Notes under the pieces: generated by a model
Told to the model about the DNA's origin: nothing
Databases searched by the model: none
What the model saw: only the letters and a program-made list of their open reading frames with translations
Assembly: GCF_004138335.1 (NCBI RefSeq)
Contig: NZ_RYFW01000010.1
Span: 1-56,330, forward strand
Source: Peristeroidobacter agariperforans
Lineage (GTDB): Bacteria > Pseudomonadota > Gammaproteobacteria > Steroidobacterales > Steroidobacteraceae
Length of the DNA: 56,330 nt
Reading direction: 5' to 3'
Program-made: the position numbers and the translations under genes
Shown: positions 1 through 9,231 of the stretch, piece by piece
Numbering within the stretch: position 1 is the stretch's first letter
How the letters are laid out: each line of letters begins with the position of its first letter

Positions 1-119
1 CTTCAAGATCGCAATGATCTGACTGTCCGTAAATCGGGATTTCTTCAAGGGAATCTCCTCGGTCAAGGTTACGAGAAAATTCCACTTCTGGCCTCACCTA
101 ATTTTCGGGAGGATTACCA
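1..119 (-). mobile_element. End of an IS3-family insertion sequence with start of orfA transposase
   Basis: On the minus strand a TTG start at 48 follows a GAGGAGA ribosome binding site and opens a reading frame LKKSRFTDSQIIAILK that runs off the window. This is the classic N-terminus of the IS3-family (IS407-like) OrfA helix-turn-helix protein. About 70 bases of non-coding end sequence follow, finishing near 119 in a TGGTAATCCTCC-type terminus (minus-strand reading). The exact last base and the target duplication cannot be fixed because the other end lies outside the window. The element abuts the coding sequence of an arylsulfotransferase and appears to have truncated it. Confidence 0.75.
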
Positions 120-554
120 TTGAATCTCATCTTTGTGATCGACCCTGCCGCTATCAAAATCAAGTGGTGGCAATCTGGACCTTGGCGGCGGCAACATGAC
201 CCGGACTGGCAGCCGGATGGAACCATCACTGTCTACGATAACAGGATGGACCAGGTGTACAGCCGTATCGTTCGCGTTAACCCGTCTACTCGCGAGACAC
301 AGGTACTCTTTGACGGACAATCGCACGACTTCTACTCGCGAATTCGCGGGAAGCACCAGGTCACGGGCAGCGGCAACGTTCTAATGGCCATTCCACAGCA
401 AGGCCGAGCCCTCGAGATCGATGCGCGAGGACGAGTCGTGTTCGAGATGATGAATATCAGTACCGATGGTCGACGGAAGAACTATCCGATTTCGGAGGTA
501 ATGTGGTTCTCTCAAGATCCGTTTCGCATGGCAAGCGCCCACTGTCAGAGTTAA
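120..554 (+). pseudogene. Arylsulfotransferase (ASST) C-terminal fragment, cut by the IS
   Basis: About 144 residues resemble the C-terminal part of the ASST family beta-propeller, which transfers sulfate between phenolic compounds. Visible signs are NLIFVIDP, QHDPDWQPDGTITVYDN and a later GRALEIDARGRVVFE blade. Full-length family members are 450-600 residues, so roughly the first two thirds are missing. The homology begins right at the IS end, so the loss is most simply explained by insertion. The fragment could only be translated from an IS-derived start. Its 3' end overlaps the small membrane gene at 503 by 52 bases, and the next gene is a PAPS-type sulfotransferase, which suggests a former sulfation locus. 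Confidence 0.7.
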
Positions 555-745
555 CGGGGTGCCTTTTACTCCTGCTACTGTTACCGATGAACGCCGCCCA
601 TGCCTACATTGGACCTGGATTGGGCGTTGGGGTTATAGCTGTAGTGTTAGGCATCGTCGCCTCGGTCTTCTTCTCGGTAGTGGGGATTCTCTGGTACCCC
701 ATAAAGAATTTCATGAGACGACGACGATCTGGTCGCCGGAGTTGA
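503..745 (+). CDS. Small exported or membrane protein with YIGPG motif
   Basis: 80 residues. A hydrophobic stretch CLLLLLLLPMNAAHA near residues 20-34 looks like a signal peptide ending in AHA. The mature part starts AYIGPGLGVG, continues into one transmembrane helix (about residues 42-66) and ends in a very basic RRRRSGRR tail on the cytoplasmic side. I recall proteins of this shape beside sulfotransferase or arylsulfotransferase genes, but I cannot name a function. It overlaps the ASST fragment and lies 9 bases before the sulfotransferase, so it probably belongs to the same transcription unit. The start is the upstream ATG, because a start at 587 would lose the signal-like segment. Confidence 0.55.
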   Translation: MVLSRSVSHGKRPLSELTGCLLLLLLLPMNAAHAYIGPGLGVGVIAVVLGIVASVFFSVVGILWYPIKNFMRRRRSGRRS

Positions 746-754
746 CAGCCAGGT

Positions 755-1834
755 ATGTCTCCCGTGGCTGTGTCTCCGTCAAGGCCCAACACCCGCGATT
801 ACGGCCTCCTGGACCGTCTGCTACACCGTCTGGCACTAGGATCATCGATCGTTGCAGAGGCGAGCTTCGACGCTGATCAAGCAGTCGCATGGCGGGGCCG
901 ACAGGCAGTCGATCTGAACAGGCACGTCTTTATCGCCGGACTGGCACGCGCCGGCACCACCTTCCTCATGAGAAGATTTCACTCAACCGACCAGTTTCGC
1001 TCTCTGACTTACCGTGATATGCCCTTCGTTCTTGCCCCCAACATATGGGGCCGAATATCCTCGATCTCTCGTCGAACAATCCAAAGCGTCCAGAGAGCAC
1101 ACAACGACGCCATAGCAGTTGACGCCGACAGTCCTGAGAGTCTTGACGAAGTATTCTGGCGAGTCTTTGCGGATCATGAGTACGTTTCTCCGCAAGAGTT
1201 GCGCCCCCATTTTCCCAGTGAAGAACTGGTCAAAAAGTATGTTCAGTACGTGAGCGCCATACTCGCTTCGCAGGCATTCCGCCCGAATCGATATCTTTCA
1301 AAGAACAATAACAACATCCTGCGGCTGCAGGCATTGCGAAGCGCATTCCCCAATGCGTTGATCCTGATTCCCGTCAGAGAGCCGTTGCAGCATGCGTACT
1401 CTTTACTGAAACAGCATCGCCATTTTTCCTCTATTCAGACAACGAATCCGTTCGTCCTCGACTATATGAACTGGCTCGCTCATCACGAATTTGGTCTTGG
1501 CCATCGTCCATTTGCTTTTCCACAGACTCAGCGATCAACGAACTATCCGCCGAACTGCCTCAATTACTGGCTAGAACGGTGGTGCGATACCTATACTTGG
1601 CTAGCTCAATCTAAGCCACACACTTCTCTCTTTGTGTTCTACGAACACCTTTGTGGGCAATCGCACTGGTGGATCAGACTCGCAAAACTTGCTGATATAC
1701 CGGTGGCCGATTCATTCATAACTCCACCAACCTTAGTTCAGCACGTAATCTCCGATCTGTTTGATCCGGAACTGGCGCATTTTGCCTCGACGATATATGC
1801 ACGCCTCATCAGATCTTCCCATATCGACTTCTGA
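755..1834 (+). CDS. PAPS-dependent sulfotransferase family protein
   Basis: 359 residues. It transfers a sulfuryl group from PAPS to a hydroxyl or amino acceptor, with the acceptor unknown. The 5'-phosphosulfate-binding loop is GLARAGTTF at residues 62-70, following a beta strand (HVFIA). The 3'-phosphate-binding region is probably PVREPLQHAYSLL, after LILI. Length is normal for the bacterial sulfotransferase_3 type. No signal peptide is seen, as expected for a cytoplasmic PAPS enzyme. It follows the disrupted arylsulfotransferase and the small YIGPG protein. The physical association supports a sulfated surface glycan or lipid, but this is inference. Confidence 0.8.
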   Translation: MSPVAVSPSRPNTRDYGLLDRLLHRLALGSSIVAEASFDADQAVAWRGRQAVDLNRHVFIAGLARAGTTFLMRRFHSTDQFRSLTYRDMPFVLAPNIWGRISSISRRTIQSVQRAHNDAIAVDADSPESLDEVFWRVFADHEYVSPQELRPHFPSEELVKKYVQYVSAILASQAFRPNRYLSKNNNNILRLQALRSAFPNALILIPVREPLQHAYSLLKQHRHFSSIQTTNPFVLDYMNWLAHHEFGLGHRPFAFPQTQRSTNYPPNCLNYWLERWCDTYTWLAQSKPHTSLFVFYEHLCGQSHWWIRLAKLADIPVADSFITPPTLVQHVISDLFDPELAHFASTIYARLIRSSHIDF

Positions 1835-1849
1835 GTGGCTCGCCCATTC

Positions 1850-2290
1850 TTATGTACTGAAAGTACCATCACGCACTCTGCCGTCCGTAGACACTTGCGC
1901 ATCCTTTCGCGAGCGCCTCAGCTCGATTCCATGACTCTGGTGAGCCCGCCGATACAGGAACACGGACCGCCGAGCCAGGTTTGCCAGGTGCCAACAGCAG
2001 CTTACTGCGAACGTGGGTGAGCCAGCACCCGAAGCGGTCATCGAGGTTTTCCAGTAAATCGGCGCCGTCCGCGCAGTATCCCCAGTCGTTAATCACGATT
2101 AGTGAGGCTTTCGAAAGCGTCTTGAGAAACGTAACATCGCCGTGGGCCATAAGCAGCTCTCCATGAGCGCCGCACACGCCAGCACAACACCGACTTGCCT
2201 TGGCAACATGTTTGCTGAGCAAGGGCGCAGGCGATCCAAATCTGGTGCGCCCCTAAGCGACGCTGAGTATGCATACGGTGGCATGATGCA
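1850..2290 (-). pseudogene. istB: Decayed IstB-like ATPase of an IS21-family element
   Basis: Minus-strand translations contain recognisable IstB pieces in different frames: IWIACALAQQTCCQGKSV (the residue block after Walker A), then HGDVTFLKTLSKASLIVIND with WG, corresponding to the family Walker B region LLILDDWG. NLDDRFGCWLTH then resembles the ILEDRYGRRSTIIT block. At least two frameshifts are needed and Walker A itself is degenerate, so this is a relic. Nothing else is seen between the sulfotransferase and the flippase gene. No istA or IS21 terminal repeat was found here. Confidence 0.6.
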
Positions 2291-2315
2291 CAGAATGCCG
2301 CCGACTTTCTCATAC

Positions 2316-3302
2316 TCAGCTTAGCATCGAATCTCGGCGCATTCTTTGTTGCCGTAGAATCAAATAAAAACCGCCTCCGACGGTCGGTGGCAGCCATACA
2401 ACAGCGTGAATCAAAAAGGCATAGACAGTGGCGTACGATACGTCATTGCCAAGCGCCGTCATTGCTCGTACCGTAAAGTAATCAAATGTTCCGACATAGC
2501 CCGGCGTGCTCGGTACTAACGTCGCCAACGCACTGACCGGTAGCGCGAGCCATCCGGCGTTTGGCTTCTCCAGCAACGGCAGCGACAACGCCGTCAACCA
2601 GAACGCGCCCCCCTCCGCAAGCCAAGCGGCCGCGGACCAGAGCACCAACACGAGCATGCGGCTACCACCAGCGAGATGCTTCAGTGTCGCCAGACTTCTG
2701 TCGACCTCGGCAATAATTTTTTGGCCCAAGCGAGGTGACAAACGAGCCGCGCAATTTCCTAAGCCGAGAACCAGGGGCTGCACGATCCCTGGGAAAATCA
2801 ATACCGCCAGCACTAAGACGGCCATGGCGATAAGCACGATGCCGCTGACACCGACCAGACCGGTTGCATCGTTACCCAAAATTATCAATGCCGAGCCGAG
2901 CATGCCGAGAACAACCAACAAATCCAATAAACGCTCCACGAACACTGTTGCAAACACGACACCGGAAGTGGTGCCCAGTTTCGCATTGAATGCGATCGCG
3001 CGAAGAAGATCACCAACTCTGAACGGGAGGATATTATTGGCTGCGAAGCTCGCTAACAGCGGCCCGGCACAATCGCTCCATAGCAAAGTTGGATTGGCTC
3101 CAGCCAACATCAGACGCCACCGTTGTATGCGCAACCCGTAACCCAACATGAGCGCCATCAATGCTGCGGCGACATAGCTGAGATCTGCCCCGCCAAGCGC
3201 ATTCTCGATATCGCTTAGTGCGACCTGCCGCAGCGTCAACCAGAGGAACAGCGCCGCCAGCGAAAGTCCAACGGCCAGCTGCAGTGATTTTCTCTGAGTC
3301 AT
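2316..3302 (-). CDS. Polytopic flippase-like protein, AglD2/LPG-synthase TM (UPF0104) family
   Basis: 328 residues with about eight hydrophobic helices. Family hallmarks are seen: RIQRWRLML after the second helix, AANNILPFRVGDLLRA near residue 90, FVERLLDLLVVLG, and a late PSTPGYVGTFDY block. Members are membrane proteins related to the MprF flippase domain and are often found with glycosyltransferases, where they are presumed to translocate or transfer lipid-linked intermediates. The start ATG at 3302 gives a correctly oriented first helix. The gene is part of a region with GT2 and GT-C-like genes, and a broken paralogue lies at 10.6-10.9 kb. Confidence 0.8.
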   Translation of the reverse strand: MTQRKSLQLAVGLSLAALFLWLTLRQVALSDIENALGGADLSYVAAALMALMLGYGLRIQRWRLMLAGANPTLLWSDCAGPLLASFAANNILPFRVGDLLRAIAFNAKLGTTSGVVFATVFVERLLDLLVVLGMLGSALIILGNDATGLVGVSGIVLIAMAVLVLAVLIFPGIVQPLVLGLGNCAARLSPRLGQKIIAEVDRSLATLKHLAGGSRMLVLVLWSAAAWLAEGGAFWLTALSLPLLEKPNAGWLALPVSALATLVPSTPGYVGTFDYFTVRAMTALGNDVSYATVYAFLIHAVVWLPPTVGGGFYLILRQQRMRRDSMLS

Positions 3303-3558
3303 GGATCACAGGCTTCCATTCTCTGCGCACTCCACGCATGCGCACGACGGCAACCGCGTGACCATCCTTAAACGAGGCTGAATAGAGAGCGCCTCAAGTT
3401 GCGGTCCTGCGCCTTCTGACGTGCACCATCGCTCGCGACTCAGCAGGTTGTCCAACACAGCCATTCCCCGATTGTTGCGCCTAAGAAGATCCCTTAGTGT
3501 CGCCGCGCCTTCTCAACTACATCCCAGCTTGACTGATGAGGCAGTAGCAGATTCACCG

Positions 3559-5280
3559 CTACGGTATCACGCATGAGCCTCCCAGAACTCTCGAGATCGA
3601 AACGCGGTAGCAATTATCTGGGTGCATTTGCCTCGCTTCGTCAACAATCAGAGGACTTTTCGGCACTGGCTTGTGTTTCTCTAACACTCCCCACCCGCAT
3701 GGATACTCTGCCGCATCCCTGGCCAACTTCATACTCGCCATCGTGCCAGGAGCGGTGTTCGAACGGAGCGCCGCCGCGTTGAAGGCCGTCATGCTTTGCT
3801 GGAACTCGATGATTGCACTTCGGCTAAATGACGCGTACTCAAGCACCCCACCGAGCAGGTACGCCGCAAACAACGCGCGCGCCCACTGCAGATTGCCCGC
3901 CCGCCAAGACTCACCAATAACTGGCGCCCCAAGGTAGATTAGCGTGAAGATCGGGATTATGGACCCTCGCATACTATAATTTTCACTGTAGAAAACAAAG
4001 AATGTCGAAAGCAGATATAGCAACGAACCGACGAAAACCCACCGCATCGTCGAGTTCCGTCGCACTACACTGAACGCCGCAGCGGCGATCAAAGGCCCCA
4101 GCTCCAGGCCCAGAATCACCACAAAAGCACCGAACCCCAGCCATTTGTGATTCTGCAACAGAGGCGCGGCTAGAGCTCCGAATGGTTGCACCCCGACCCG
4201 TTCATTTCCCAAGAATATCCACCATAAGGGTATCGACAGGACACCGAAGACCAATGCGGCCACAGGTATGGCGGAGAATCTTCTGAACTTGATCAGATAC
4301 CAGAGAGACAACGGGATCGCACCGAAAACCGAGAATGGCGACGAGAACAGCGCAGATAAGAGCAGCACCCCAACTAAAGCGTAGACTGCCACCCCGTCGG
4401 ATTGCCGAAGAATGTACAGACAGAAAAGAACGCAGATGGCAGCGAGAAAGTGCTGCGACGTCCACATCGTAAGCGTGACGAAGTTCGAGTACTGCAAAAC
4501 GAAGCCAAACTCACTCGCCCACCATTCGCTGTGCTCTGGAACGAAATTCAGGTTGGCAATCCAGAACAAAAAGTCAAAACCACCGTACAGGAGACAAACC
4601 ACAATAAACGCACTGCGTGAGCGCCGATTCTCGAACAGCACCTTACCGGCATAGACCAACGCGTAAGAAATAAAGAAACAGTAGAGCAGCTTGGTGATCG
4701 CGAGCGCCTGCTTAACGGTACTTGCCACACCGGCGTGGTAAAGCACCGCACCTGGCATCCAGGGTGCGTAGTAGTAGGCAAGATATTCGCTGTTATCGTA
4801 GGTCGACCGTGGCGGAAAGGTTTCTGTGTGAATGATCGATGCCAGATTCGCGACGTGATATATGTCGTCCCCTAACGGTATTAATGAATAACCTATTGAT
4901 CCTTCAAACAAGTAAGCCATGCGAGGCAAGAAGAAAATCAGAGCCAGAGCACAGCACCCAAAGTGCTCCCGGGAGTTCAGCACCGGGAAACCAATGCGAC
5001 TAGCAATCATCAGCAGAGCCATCGCCACAATGGCAATTAGATAGATGGTCGGCGCGGCAGCGGTATGCGCCTCCATGAAGTTCATGATGGACATCGTCAG
5101 TACATTGGCGCCAAAAACGGACCCGAATAGTAACGGCATGAAGTTGACCGAAGATCTCCATTCGCCCATGACCGCCTTCCTGTAGATCAGACTTAACTTA
5201 CGGTTCGTCATCACCCTGTCGCCGCCATCAGTGCTAACCATAGAAACATTCAAGAGGCGGTCAGTCCAAACAGGGTCCAC
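3559..5280 (-). CDS. Large polytopic membrane protein, GT-C glycosyltransferase-like
   Basis: About 550-573 residues with a dozen or more hydrophobic segments. After two N-terminal helices an acidic loop with IPLGDDIYHV is followed by YLAYYYAPWMPGAVLYHAG. This is the layout of GT-C enzymes, with an acidic motif in the first external loop and a YYxPWMPG-like segment. The rest alternates helices and short loops, with a soluble C-terminal tail. I do not recognise the exact family. The listed start is GTG at 5280. ATGs at 5241 and 5211 are also possible, and none has a clear ribosome binding site. It is divergent from the GT2 gene with about 180 bases between. Confidence 0.6.
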   Translation of the reverse strand: MDPVWTDRLLNVSMVSTDGGDRVMTNRKLSLIYRKAVMGEWRSSVNFMPLLFGSVFGANVLTMSIMNFMEAHTAAAPTIYLIAIVAMALLMIASRIGFPVLNSREHFGCCALALIFFLPRMAYLFEGSIGYSLIPLGDDIYHVANLASIIHTETFPPRSTYDNSEYLAYYYAPWMPGAVLYHAGVASTVKQALAITKLLYCFFISYALVYAGKVLFENRRSRSAFIVVCLLYGGFDFLFWIANLNFVPEHSEWWASEFGFVLQYSNFVTLTMWTSQHFLAAICVLFCLYILRQSDGVAVYALVGVLLLSALFSSPFSVFGAIPLSLWYLIKFRRFSAIPVAALVFGVLSIPLWWIFLGNERVGVQPFGALAAPLLQNHKWLGFGAFVVILGLELGPLIAAAAFSVVRRNSTMRWVFVGSLLYLLSTFFVFYSENYSMRGSIIPIFTLIYLGAPVIGESWRAGNLQWARALFAAYLLGGVLEYASFSRSAIIEFQQSMTAFNAAALRSNTAPGTMASMKLARDAAEYPCGWGVLEKHKPVPKSPLIVDEARQMHPDNCYRVSISRVLGGSCVIP

Positions 5281-5460
5281 GCGAATGCACCGCTACGGGC
5301 TACTGACCCAAGTCAGTCAAGAACGCTGTGACTGACCATTTTTGACGCGAGGCACCCTTCATGAGCCCGGCTCGCAGGCATCAAGGGTTCACCGCAAGAT
5401 CATTCGCCATCCTGCCAATTTTTGCTGGTCGCAATGCGCCTGTTCGCTAGACTCAACCAC

Positions 5461-6492
5461 ATGAACGCGCAGACCTCAACACCTCTGTCGACGTGCCTCA
5501 AGCCTTCTGTAGCTGTGATCATTCCGTGTCACAACGAAGCCAATGCCATTGCTCGCGTGGTTCGAGATTTTCGATCAGCTCTTCCCGACGCGTCCATATT
5601 TGTCTATGACAATGTCTCTTCCGATGCGACATATGAGGTGGCGAAGTCTGCCGGCGCAATCGTTCACCGTGAATTTCGTCGAGGCAAAGGAAACGTTGTT
5701 CGCCGAATGTTCGCGGATATAGATGCAGATGTTCTGGTCATGGTCGACGGCGACGACACCTATGATGCATCGGCCGCTCCTACGCTGATCGAGCACCTGC
5801 TGAACAACTCACTCGACATGGTGAATGCAGCACGCGTTCCGTCGTCGACGGACGCCTATCGAAAGGGGCACCGGCTTGGAAACATCATTCTTACCGGAAT
5901 CGTCTCGATGGTTTTCGGCAATCAGATCACTGACATGCTGTCCGGTTACCGAATATTCTCCCGACGGTTCGTGAAGTCATTCCCAGCCATTTCCAACGGC
6001 TTCGAGATCGAGACGGAGCTGACGGTCCATGCACTGGATCTTCATCTGCCGGTGGGCGAGATTCCGGTGCGCTACAAGGAACGCTGCGAAGGAACGAGCA
6101 GCAAATTGCACACTTACCGAGACGGCATTCTGATCTTGAGATTCATAGTTCATTTGATCAAACAAGAGAAGCCGCTTGAGTTCTTCGGTTGCGTCTTCCT
6201 CTTGCTCTCATTGATCTCTTTGGCCGTGGAGATTCCTGTGATCGTCACATTCATCGAAACGGGACTGGTCCCGCAAATCCCGTCCGCGGTTCTCGGCGTC
6301 GGCATTGGCCTGCTCGCGTCCCTGAGCCTGGTATGCGGACTCATCCTGGAGACCGTCACTCAGGGGCGGAACGAGGCAAAAAGAATGCACTACTTATCTC
6401 TTCCACCAGTAACACCTGCCCACAATGAAGGCACTGGCCATCGGGGCGCCGCGAACGCGACGACCGGGCGCATGCTGAACCTCCGAAGCTGA
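5461..6492 (+). CDS. Family 2 glycosyltransferase, dolichyl-phosphate-sugar synthase type
   Basis: About 343 residues from the ATG at 5461; a start further upstream would add 13 residues. The GT2 fold is evident: VIIPCHNEANAI (nucleotide-binding start), IFVYDNVSSDAT, RGKGNVVRRMF and the catalytic-metal motif VMVDGDDTY. SGYRIFSRRFVKSFP then marks the acceptor region. Two transmembrane helices follow at the C-terminus, as in polyprenyl-phosphate-sugar synthases that anchor to the inner membrane. The probable reaction is NDP-sugar plus polyprenyl phosphate. It would feed the GT-C-like protein and the flippase in the same locus. Confidence 0.8.
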   Translation: MNAQTSTPLSTCLKPSVAVIIPCHNEANAIARVVRDFRSALPDASIFVYDNVSSDATYEVAKSAGAIVHREFRRGKGNVVRRMFADIDADVLVMVDGDDTYDASAAPTLIEHLLNNSLDMVNAARVPSSTDAYRKGHRLGNIILTGIVSMVFGNQITDMLSGYRIFSRRFVKSFPAISNGFEIETELTVHALDLHLPVGEIPVRYKERCEGTSSKLHTYRDGILILRFIVHLIKQEKPLEFFGCVFLLLSLISLAVEIPVIVTFIETGLVPQIPSAVLGVGIGLLASLSLVCGLILETVTQGRNEAKRMHYLSLPPVTPAHNEGTGHRGAANATTGRMLNLRS

Positions 6493-6622
6493 AGCACCAA
6501 GATATGGACACCGCAGCCAGGGATCCGCGCGAGTGGCGAGCCCCGAATCTCCGCGTTACGCAACGAGCGCTGCCTCAACACCAGCCCTCGATCGTTCCCT
6601 AGACCAGGGACGGTGTCACCAC

Positions 6623-8209
6623 ATGTATTACGTCATTGGCTCAGGCCCTGCAGGCATTGCCGCGGCAGCCGCATTGATTTCGGCAGGCAGCGAAGTGACG
6701 CTGCTGGACGTCGGTATTGAACTGGACGAGGAACGCGAGGTCCGCCGTCAGCGTATGGCAACGCGTGACGCGAGTGAGTGGACCGAGGAGGAGATCAGCT
6801 CGTCCCGGGCACACTTAGAGATCAATGGGGAACTCGAAGCCAAGCTGTGTCACGGCTCGGATCATGCATATAAGCCTGCGCCGTCGGCCACTCGCATCGA
6901 TTATGGATCTCTTGCAGTTCGAAGCTCGGCGGCAAAAGGCGGGCTCAGCAACGTTTGGGGTGCGGCATTGCTTCCGTTTCACCAAAATGACACGCTCGAC
7001 TGGCCAATAACAATGTCCGACCTGAGCGACTCCTACCGCGCTGTTCTCCAACTCATTCCAGTAGCAGGCATGCAGGATGATCTTCGTCGCCTGTTTCCAC
7101 TTTATACAGAACGACTGCATCGTCCGAGAATCAGCGCACAGGCAGAGAGCCTGTTAGCAGATCTTACGCGTAACCGCGCTGAGCTATCTCGCTGTGGCGT
7201 CACCTTTGGGTCGGCTCGTTTGGCCGTTCGCTTTTCCGGCGCATCTCCATCGGATTCCTGCAACTTCTGCGGACACTGCATGCACGGCTGTCCAAGAGAT
7301 CTCATATATTCGAGCCGACATACTCTTTCTGAGCTTCTTGCATCCGGCAAGCTAAAGTATGTTCCCAAGGTGGTGGCGCAAATGATATCCGAGCAGGGCT
7401 CACGCGTTACCGTTATGGCATCGGTGAATGGTTGTCCAGTCCAGTTCTCCGGGGAGCGGGTTTTTATCGGGGCAGGCGTCTTCAACTCGACAGCAATTCT
7501 CTTGCGCTCACTGGGATGGCACGACCGACCAGTTCAGATCTCAGACTCACAGTACTTTGTCTTCCCGTTATTGCGGGTCCGGGCCAGCTCGCATGTGGAC
7601 AAAGAGCGCCTGCATACTCTCGCGCAGGTGTTTCTGGAGATCTTGGCTCCCGCGATCAGCCCCTACCTGGTTCACTTGCAGATCTACGGATTCAACGATC
7701 TGCTCGCCGACTTAGTCAAGCTCCGTCTGAAGGCGCTATGGAAATTCTTCCCTCGGGACGCTCTACTCGGTCGCTTGCTGGTCGTACAAGGATTCCTTCA
7801 CTCTGGCCACTCAGGACACATCACGGCCACACTTAGACGCTCAGCCGAAGGAAGCGTTCTGCGCCTGGAGCCAGTTGAAAGTTCTGACGCGCGCGACCGC
7901 GTAGGGCGAGTCATCCAACACATGCGCCGGCTGTCTAAGTCCACGCGCGCGGTACCCCTTGCTTCCGCACTACGGATCATGCAGCCCGGGCGCAGTTTTC
8001 ATTGTGGCGGTAGTTTTCCCATGTCCCGCAGCCCGCACGACGGTCAGACCGACATACTGGGCCGCCCATTCGGCTTGAACCGTACGCATGTAATCGACGC
8101 GACCGTCTTCCCCAGCATTCCCGCTACCACCATCACACAAACAGTTATGGCGAACGCTTATCGGATCGCCTCACAATCCGTTGGACTCGATCAATTTCAT
8201 CAAGTGTGA
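6623..8209 (+). CDS. GMC-like FAD oxidoreductase with a CxxCxxCxxxCP motif
   Basis: About 528 residues from the ATG at 6623, chosen because the Rossmann motif (YVIGSGPAGIAAA) begins there at once; the longer frame adds 30 unlikely residues. The C-terminal GMC signature is present: a GGSFPM block, then NRTHVIDATVFPSIPAT and TITQTVMANAYRIA. These proteins oxidise alcohols or sugars with FAD. The middle contains CNFCGHCMHGCP, with cysteines at about 213, 216, 219 and 223, exactly the spacing of a ferredoxin 4Fe-4S ligand set. This suggests electron transfer to a cluster rather than to oxygen. It overlaps the next gene (TGATG), so the two are coupled. Confidence 0.78.
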   Translation: MYYVIGSGPAGIAAAAALISAGSEVTLLDVGIELDEEREVRRQRMATRDASEWTEEEISSSRAHLEINGELEAKLCHGSDHAYKPAPSATRIDYGSLAVRSSAAKGGLSNVWGAALLPFHQNDTLDWPITMSDLSDSYRAVLQLIPVAGMQDDLRRLFPLYTERLHRPRISAQAESLLADLTRNRAELSRCGVTFGSARLAVRFSGASPSDSCNFCGHCMHGCPRDLIYSSRHTLSELLASGKLKYVPKVVAQMISEQGSRVTVMASVNGCPVQFSGERVFIGAGVFNSTAILLRSLGWHDRPVQISDSQYFVFPLLRVRASSHVDKERLHTLAQVFLEILAPAISPYLVHLQIYGFNDLLADLVKLRLKALWKFFPRDALLGRLLVVQGFLHSGHSGHITATLRRSAEGSVLRLEPVESSDARDRVGRVIQHMRRLSKSTRAVPLASALRIMQPGRSFHCGGSFPMSRSPHDGQTDILGRPFGLNRTHVIDATVFPSIPATTITQTVMANAYRIASQSVGLDQFHQV

Positions 8210-9084
8210 TGTCTGACACTCCCGTAGTTGCCGTTACTGGTGCGAATGGCTACGTCGGCTCGATTATCTGTCGGGCGTTAACCTCGCACGCACATATCAT
8301 CCCGTTGGTGCGTGTCCCAAGACGTCCGGGCGAAGAAGCCTGGTCATTTGGCGCCAGTGAGGACATGGTTGCAGGGCTTCTGAGTAGAAATGGTGTAACA
8401 CACATCGTCCATGCAGCGTGGGATATGAAGCGCAGCGATCTGACTCATCTAAAGCAGACGTGCGTTGCGGGTACGGAACGCCTCGTTGTAGCGGCCAGAA
8501 TGCTTGGCATCTCGAATTTCATACTTATCTCCTCGATGAGCGCATTCTCCGGCACGAGATCCGCGTACGGCCAATCAAAGCTCCTCGCCGAGCAAGGAGT
8601 CTTTGACGGTGGCGGTACCGTGCTGCGGCTGGGCCTGGTGTGGGGCGATAGCCCCGGTGGCGTGTTCGGCAGCCTGTCCACGTTTGCCAGCCGTCTGCCA
8701 ATAGTCCCAATCATTGTAGGTGGCGCAGGTATGCAGTTTCTGCTGCATGAACGCTCGCTTACCACTGCGATCATTCGCGCGGTTCAGGGCGACTTCGCAG
8801 GTGAGCAGCGAGCGATAACGTTGGCCCACCCGATGCCGATCGCTCTTTCCAAACTGTTGCGGGCGCTAGTAGCTGCCAAGGGTCGTAGGGCGATATTTGT
8901 ACCAGTTCCATGGCATGCACCCTACCTCGTTCTGCGCTGTGCTGAGCGGCTGCATGTTCCCCTCAAGCTGCGCAGCGACAATCTACTGGGCTTTATTTAT
9001 CAGGATACTCAGCCTGACTTCACACCACTCGCCAAATACAGGATTGATATGGAGCCATTTCCCCCCGGTGCCGATCTGGGTTGA
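8209..9084 (+). CDS. NAD-dependent epimerase/dehydratase (extended SDR)
   Basis: About 291 residues. The NAD-binding motif VTGANGYVG is at the N-terminus, with SSMSAFSG and the catalytic AYGQSK (YxxxK). LRLGLVWG and a late substrate-domain region follow. It acts on a nucleotide sugar, sterol-like or other hydroxy/keto substrate that cannot be told from sequence. The ATG at 8209 overlaps the TGA of the GMC oxidoreductase, giving strong translational coupling. The pair probably performs successive redox steps on the same substrate. About 150 bases with no gene follow before the convergent FAD gene. Confidence 0.8.
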   Translation: MSDTPVVAVTGANGYVGSIICRALTSHAHIIPLVRVPRRPGEEAWSFGASEDMVAGLLSRNGVTHIVHAAWDMKRSDLTHLKQTCVAGTERLVVAARMLGISNFILISSMSAFSGTRSAYGQSKLLAEQGVFDGGGTVLRLGLVWGDSPGGVFGSLSTFASRLPIVPIIVGGAGMQFLLHERSLTTAIIRAVQGDFAGEQRAITLAHPMPIALSKLLRALVAAKGRRAIFVPVPWHAPYLVLRCAERLHVPLKLRSDNLLGFIYQDTQPDFTPLAKYRIDMEPFPPGADLG

Positions 9085-9231
9085 TCGACGATCCTGGAGC
9101 ATCACCGGAATGGCGCGACCCAACTAGAGCTTCGCTGAAGTGCATGAGCGGTCCATCTTCTAGCTGGAAACCCGGCGGCTATGCCTGACGATGGTTCGCT
9201 ACGATGTCCGGCGACGACAAGACAGGCTAGC

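Noticed and set aside
2506-3141. 211-aa plus-strand ORF
   Set aside because: It is the complement of the intact flippase gene and has typical shadow composition (Ser/Thr/Pro/Arg).
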